Positions 44,505 to 49,421 of a DNA stretch of 49,421 nt are shown here, one piece after another. The notes below the pieces were generated by a model. The model saw nothing but the letters and a program-made list of their open reading frames with translations, did not search any database and was not told the DNA's origin. Every line of letters starts with the position of its first letter. Within the stretch, counting starts at the first letter, position 1. Location of the stretch: positions 1 to 49,421 of the forward strand of contig JAHBMJ010003616.1 in assembly GCA_018398765.1 (NCBI GenBank), given 5' to 3'. The DNA is from Chromera velia. Its lineage: Eukaryota; Sar; Chromeraceae. Position numbers and translations under genes: made by a program.

Positions 44505-46000
44505 TTCAGCACTTGGCAAGTTCAAGAGGGAGAGATGTGAACAGAAGCCGTTTGGGCCTGTGGATAAAGCTAGGTAAGCAAGTGTGTGAACAGAAGCCGT
44601 TTGGGCGCGTGGGTAAATGTTTGGGCGTGCGAGTGCATGGAGAAAGAGGGGCATGGAAAGGAAGTGTGTGCAGTAACAGAATCCGTTTAGGCCTGCAGGT
44701 GGATGAATGAAGAGAAACGGAGAGAGCGAGCATATTTATGAGTATGTATAAGTTTGTGAACAGAAGCCGTTTGGGCGTGCAGGCGAGATAAGGAGAACGA
44801 GTGTATAAACAGAAGCCGCTTGGGCCCGTGGATGAATGAAGAGAGATTAATTGTATATCATTGAAGAAAAGTCGCTTGGGCCGCTGGTTAGGCCTGTGGA
44901 TGAATGAAGAGAGATCAAGTGTGTGAATAGAAACATATAGAAGCCACTTAGGCCTATGGATGAGTGAAGAGAGACAGGGAGAACGAGTGTGTGAACAGAA
45001 GCCGTTTGGACATGTGGGTAAATGAAGGGAGACAAGGAGATACAAGGAGAGCGAGTGTGTGAACAGAAGCCACTTGGGCGTGTGGGTGAATGAAGGGAGA
45101 CAAGGAGATACAAGGAGAGCGAGTGTGTGAACAGAAGCCGGTTGGGCGTGTGGGTGAATGAAGGGAGACAAGGAGATACAAGGAGAGCGAGTGTGTGAAC
45201 AGAAGCCGGTTGGGCGTACAGGCGAAGAAAGAGAGACAAGGAGAACCATTGTGTGAACAGAAGCTAGGAACAGGAGCCGTTTGGGCCCGTGGATGAATGA
45301 AGAGGGATCAATTGTATGTCATTGAACAAAAACCGCTCGGGCCTATGGCTAGGCCTGTAGATGAATAAAGAGATATCAAGTACGTGAACAGAAGCTGCTT
45401 GGGCCTACTGATGAATTAAAAGAGATAGGGAGAGTGAGTGTGTGAACAGAAGCCATTTGGGTGGATGGGTGAATGAAGAGAGACAAAGAGATACAAGGAG
45501 AGCGAGTGTGTGAACGGAAGCCGCTTAGGCTTCATGCAGTGAATCAATGAAGAATAATGAAGAGAGACATGGAGAGTAAGTATGTAAACAGAAGCCGTTT
45601 GGGGCGTTACGACGGTGTGGGTGTATAAACACAGACAAGGAAAGCGAGTGTGTGAACTGGTGTGAATAGGTTAGGTAAACAAGAGCCGGTTGGGCGTGTG
45701 GGTGAATGAAGAGGGACAAGGACTCGCACAAGCATGTCAGCAGAAGATATTTGCATGGGCGTGTGGGTATCTGAATAAATAGAGACAGCCTGTCACTAAG
45801 AGGGAATGAGACTCAGTGTGTAAGCAGAACTTCAAGCCGCTAGGGCCTGTGGGTAAATAGAAATAAACAAAGAGAGACAGAGAGAGCGAGTGTGTGAACA
45901 AAAGCCGTTGGGGCGTGTGGATGTGAGAGTATTAATGGAAGCCGTTAACTTTGGACATGTGGGTGAGTGATCGAAGAGAGACAGGGAAAATGAGGGAGTA
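44505..46000. repeat. Minisatellite array, copy family B
   Basis: Degenerate units of about 51-70 bp with GTGTGTGAACAGAAGCCGTT, TGGGC(C/G)TGTGG and GAATGAAGAGAGACAAGGAG blocks. A 68-bp form is repeated three times at about 45050-45200. Block order and wording match the 538-1940 array (GTGTGTGAACGGAAGGCGAT, GGGCCTGTG, GAGACAGGGAGAG), so both descend from one satellite. Reverse-strand open frames are repeat products. Confidence 0.9.
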
Positions 46001-47746
46001 AGTGAGTGAGCAAGTGGGACAGTGAGTGAGTGAATTAGTAAGGAAAGCAAAAATGACTCAGTGAGTCAGTGACTAAGTGTGTTGGTGAGTGAGTAAACGA
46101 GCACAATCAACTACAGCAACTAATATAGCAAGCGTAGCAAGCGTGTAGTTTGGGACTTGTATAACGTTGTGTTCAAATATTTTATAGGCTAGCTCACAGT
46201 CTTAGTCACAGCTAGATGATTTAAAAGAGCAAGTTGATAATAGAAGGCATATATAATATAATATAATGTTTAGCTACTACATATGCTACTATGCTACTAC
46301 TAGAATGGCTAAAATATAAATGAAAGTAAATGAAAGAAACATTACAGCATGTGTGTCTGTATGTAAAAGACCTATATATTGATTTCGTGAATAAAAAATA
46401 AAAATGTAAGTAGATTTAAGTGGGGAGCACTATGATTTTTTTTTTTTTAAAGCAAAAATAAGTTGTTAAAGATTTATCAGTAATGTATTGCTGCGATTAC
46501 AATGTCATTTTCTCTTTCACGTTTATTCACGTTCACACCATGTGTTAACGAAGTCCTTGTACATTATTAATTTTCTTATTAGCAAACGTATCTAATAGCA
46601 GAGCTCTTCTTATTTATTTTTCTCAATCGTCTTGAAGCCCATCCAGCCGTCTCCGGCCCTTTACGGCATTTACAGATACTGCGGTTACGCCTTTGCACAT
46701 CCAACAACCGTGATTGAGGGTTTTGTCATGCACCATATATTAATATGTGAAGGGGAACCTGTTGCATGCATGTACCACGATCATGGACGCACCTCTCAGT
46801 GCTCTCACCCTATCTTACCCCTGGGGGCCACGGCATGTCCCATAAGGATATTTTAATTCGTGGATGCATAGCACCAACTTTTCATGGTTGCATCTTACTA
46901 GCTTATAACCAAGTATATAGTGATTTGTGCGCACATAGTTGCCATTCGGGCCCAACTGGAAGGGACACATAAAAATTTCTCTATATATAAGCTGGCCCGG
47001 GCCTGCAATTACTCTGAAGCTTTTTGAACATCATTTTCCTTCAAAACTCAAGTTTACTTTACTTCACTTGAGTTGTATAACTCAATCTGCACACTGCATG
47101 ACAATTGTTGAATGAATGGTTGGCGGGTTCCCCATCTCTCTGAGTAATAATGTCGTATATAGTGTTGCAAAAGAGGAGCGTGCATAAAAAGGCATCCCGA
47201 CATGCGCCGCTCACGACGCCTCGAAAGAGAAAAACTTTTGTATGTGTCCCTCTTTCGACGCCGGACTCGACAACGGGAGTACCCACCACAACAACGTCGG
47301 CGCGCATGCAGCGCGCGCGTACATGCATGGGGGGATCTTTGGGGCGGCCGGGCTTGCAAAGTGCGTGAGTCGGGGCCCTGCCAGGGTGCATAATTCGGAA
47401 TGCTGCATGCCGTCTCCGTCTCTGAGCCGTCTCTGCCCGCGCTAAGTTCTTCAGGTTGTGCAGGCACTTGGTATACTTTGACTTCGCGAGTAGAATCGCG
47501 TATGGACTGTGAATTAAAAGAACGGCCCAGATTCATCCTCCACGCGTGGTAAAGTCAGACCGTGAACTTCATATCCCCAACACAGGCCGCCGTGACGTTG
47601 TGAACGGATTCGCAAACGTAAGGGGATTTCCATAGATTTCCCGTCTCCTTATTACTAATATATATCTCCTCAGCAGTCGCGCCTCTCCCTTTCTCCAAAT
47701 TTTTGTCAAGTGCGGTTATTCCAGAGTATTCCAGAGCCTGAAAAGC
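46001..47746. other. AT-rich DNA and 5' region of the 268-aa gene
   Basis: 46001-46600 is AT-rich. 46640-47000 is mixed and holds CTGGGGGCCACGGCATG (46825-46841). CTATATATAAG (46981-46991) is a TATA-like site about 760 bp before the ATG. 47150-47440 is GC-rich with GCGCGC runs. Open frames here on both strands show no family motif. Confidence 0.35.
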
Positions 47747-48553
47747 ATGCCGAAGCTTCCAAAGAAGGGGGGTGCAGTGCGTGAGGGCTGCGGTGCTGCC
47801 GATCACGGCGAAGCAGAGTTCGGTGATAACGAGACGCTACGGAAGGTGTACTCGGTAATGAAGGTGAATGCCGAGATCATCCACAGACTACAGCAGGTCG
47901 GCAACAAGCAGGTGGTCCTTGGGTGGGACCTTCATGTCACCTTCTCTTCGGGGAAGTTCGCTGTAAAGCAGATTGCTACCGACGCCCAGACGGCGCAGCA
48001 GATCGTGAGCCAGTTCGTCCCTGAGTGCGAGCTGATTCCAATTGAGGACCTGTTCAACGATAAATTGAACTTCCAGTGCCGCAAGTTCAACGACCTCGCA
48101 CGCCTGAACGGCGAGATGTGGCGTGTCGCCAAAAAATACGAAATGTTCGAGGGGAGCAGTCGCAGTGAGAAAGTGCTGCAAGACTGGCTCGAGAACTTCA
48201 ACCGACTGATGGTGGCGCTTGGCACTCTCGAGACGAAGCTTCAGGATGCGACGGTTGACAGCAAGAGATACAAACAGACTACAGACACTCTGGTTCGAAT
48301 GAACCGCGAGCTCGCGGCCCTTGCTAGGGAAGAGGAGAAGCAGCCGAAAAAGGAGACGGCCAATATGACATGGTGTGACGGTTGCTCTATGCACGTCACG
48401 TATCAACCCGGAGCAGCTTGGTACAGTGCCATGAGCTGTGGCCATGCGTTCCGTGGAGCTCAGCCAGGCCCAAGGTTGAAGAGTGGCCAGTGGAACGGCC
48501 AGTCGACATGCGTCTTCAGTATGACTGCCCGCAACGGTGCTGATGCGTCATGA
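47747..48553 (+). CDS. Intronless orphan protein, 268 aa, with C-terminal Cys/His cluster
   Basis: The ATG at 47747 (MPKLPKKGG) starts 268 codons without a break. A basic, then acidic N-terminus is followed by a helical/mixed body (ETLRKVYSVMKVNAEIIHRL; VVLGWDLHVTF; IATDAQTAQQIVSQF) and a long Lys/Glu-rich helix (about 165-205, LQDWLENFNRLM to ELAALAREEE) that may be a coiled coil. Near the end WCDGCSMH, then SCGHAFR, gives C-x2-C, then C-x-H spaced about 20 residues on, a plausible single zinc site. No signal peptide or membrane segment. The family is not recognised. Like the 306-aa gene it is intronless in an intron-rich neighbourhood and is followed by a strong hairpin. Confidence 0.65.
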   Translation: MPKLPKKGGAVREGCGAADHGEAEFGDNETLRKVYSVMKVNAEIIHRLQQVGNKQVVLGWDLHVTFSSGKFAVKQIATDAQTAQQIVSQFVPECELIPIEDLFNDKLNFQCRKFNDLARLNGEMWRVAKKYEMFEGSSRSEKVLQDWLENFNRLMVALGTLETKLQDATVDSKRYKQTTDTLVRMNRELAALAREEEKQPKKETANMTWCDGCSMHVTYQPGAAWYSAMSCGHAFRGAQPGPRLKSGQWNGQSTCVFSMTARNGADAS

Positions 48554-48847
48554 GCACGGTGACCGCCGTCTCGCGCAGTCCCCCCCAATACCGGCTCTCC
48601 TCTTCCGGCACCCCCTCCCCCTATCCCAGGACGGAGAATGGACGGAGATAATTAGTTTCTGGGAACCCAACATTCGTCGCCACCGTGGCACCATCGGTGG
48701 ACGGAAGTCTCTTTTTACACGTGCTGACTGAATTGTAGCGTGTGCATGTGGAACCTGCATGTGAATCTACTAGAAGTTTTTACTTTTTCAAGTCAACTAG
48801 CTGTCTTTTTTTGTGTCAATAGTCGAAAAATGACAAGAATCAACTCA

Positions 48848-48889
48848 CTTTAAGTTATGGGCGTACGCAAGCACGCTCATAACTTAAAG
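48848..48889. other. Hairpin downstream of the 268-aa gene
   Basis: CTTTAAGTTATGGGCGT (48848-48864) pairs with ACGCTCATAACTTAAAG (48873-48889) over 17 bp with one mismatch and an 8-nt loop, about 295 bp after the stop codon. It could be a remnant of an inverted-repeat element or a 3'-end processing structure. Confidence 0.6.
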
Positions 48890-49361
48890 CTAACTTAAAG
48901 CTATTCACATGCAAAATTTGATGCGATTATTTGAGTTGCATCAATCCTGAGTCTATAGTGCAGACTCACTGCTGTCGAAGTCTGCCGATCGAGTCCTTAA
49001 TTACACTTCTTAATTAAGTTACAACCAAGTAAAATTTTTAAAAAATTCCAGTGAAAATTCAAAAGTCCAATAAATTTTCCAGTAAGTGGAAAAACAACTA
49101 AAAATTAATTCATCCTTGAATTCACCTTAAATTTTAGAAGATTCCATGGTATTTCAGGATCTATATACCCTGCAGGCAGAGATGTAAAATGATTGGCTTA
49201 GCCATTAGCTTAGCTAGCCAAAGGTGATTTTTTGGCTTAGCCAATGTCAGTACTAACAGTGTTAAGTGTATTTTTATTATTGTTTGTTGCTTATTTTGGT
49301 AAGTTTATTCTGTGTGTATGAGTTATAAAAATAAGTTTAGATAGGAAAGAAAACTTGTTTT
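48890..49361. other. AT-rich right flank
   Basis: AT-rich. It has two direct TTGGCTTAGCCA-type blocks near 49192 and 49231 but no gene that I can support. Confidence 0.4.
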
Positions 49362-49409
49362 GCCTCTGCAAAGGCCTGTGCTCTTTAGGGCCCAGGTCTT
49401 TGCAGAGGC
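49362..49409. repeat. Perfect 12-bp inverted repeat at the window edge
   Basis: GCCTCTGCAAAG (49362-49373) and CTTTGCAGAGGC (49398-49409) are exact reverse complements with a 24-nt loop, followed by a G-run. This may be the end of a further element that continues past the window. Confidence 0.7.
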
Positions 49410-49421
49410 GGGGGGGGGGCC

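Noticed and set aside
44506-46050. Reverse-strand open frames over the second minisatellite (up to 247 codons)
   Set aside because: Same cause as in the first array; the translated text is the repeat read in shifting registers.
1-49421. CRISPR array or prokaryotic operon
   Set aside because: The tandem repeats have no unique spacers of constant length, and the genes have spliceosomal introns, so bacterial systems do not apply.

Overview
The window is nuclear DNA from a eukaryote. Its genes are split by GT-AG introns of roughly 75-820 bp, it is full of microsatellites, and there is no operon-like layout. At least two proteins (starts at 7928 and 36933) open with a signal peptide followed at once by a transit-peptide-like stretch that begins with Phe. 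That layout is known from algae with secondary red-type plastids. My best guess is a photosynthetic alveolate of the chromerid type (Chromera-like). This is inference from style, not from a sequence match.

Layout. 0.5-2.0 kb: a ~58-bp minisatellite. 2.3-3.95 kb: a decayed PIF1-like helicase joined to a GIY-YIG nuclease domain (minus). 5.2-15.5 kb: a head-to-head gene pair, an unresolved minus-strand gene and a 15-exon gene (+) for a predicted plastid membrane protein of about 732 aa. 15.5-23 kb: an AT-rich mobile-element district with an intact 776-codon Penelope-like reverse transcriptase ORF (minus), an AT-rich inverted-repeat element that holds a hAT-like transposon with a perfect 8-bp target duplication, and a 295-bp foldback element. 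23.6-30.9 kb: a divergent pair, a four-exon FABP/lipocalin-like gene (minus) and a nine-exon purple acid phosphatase with a C-terminal membrane anchor (+). 32.3-36.2 kb: a local duplication, long CA/GA tracts and exons of a Pro-rich minus-strand gene. 36.9-41.1 kb: an eight-exon, probably plastid-targeted aldo/keto reductase (+) with a one-base frame break at a G-run. 41-49.4 kb: AT-rich DNA with two intronless orphan ORFs (306 and 268 aa) on either side of a second minisatellite array of the first family.

The housekeeping genes appear unrelated in pathway. Four of them could be resolved by carrying splice phase from exon to exon, and their junctions share an unusual donor: 17 of 31 donors have C at +3 (GTCAGT/GTCGGT type), and most acceptors are TGCAG. 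The accessory parts share a dispersed minisatellite, several inverted-repeat elements and a 13-15 bp GC-rich motif near three of the orphan or mobile genes. I cannot run searches, so all family names rest on motifs I can see.
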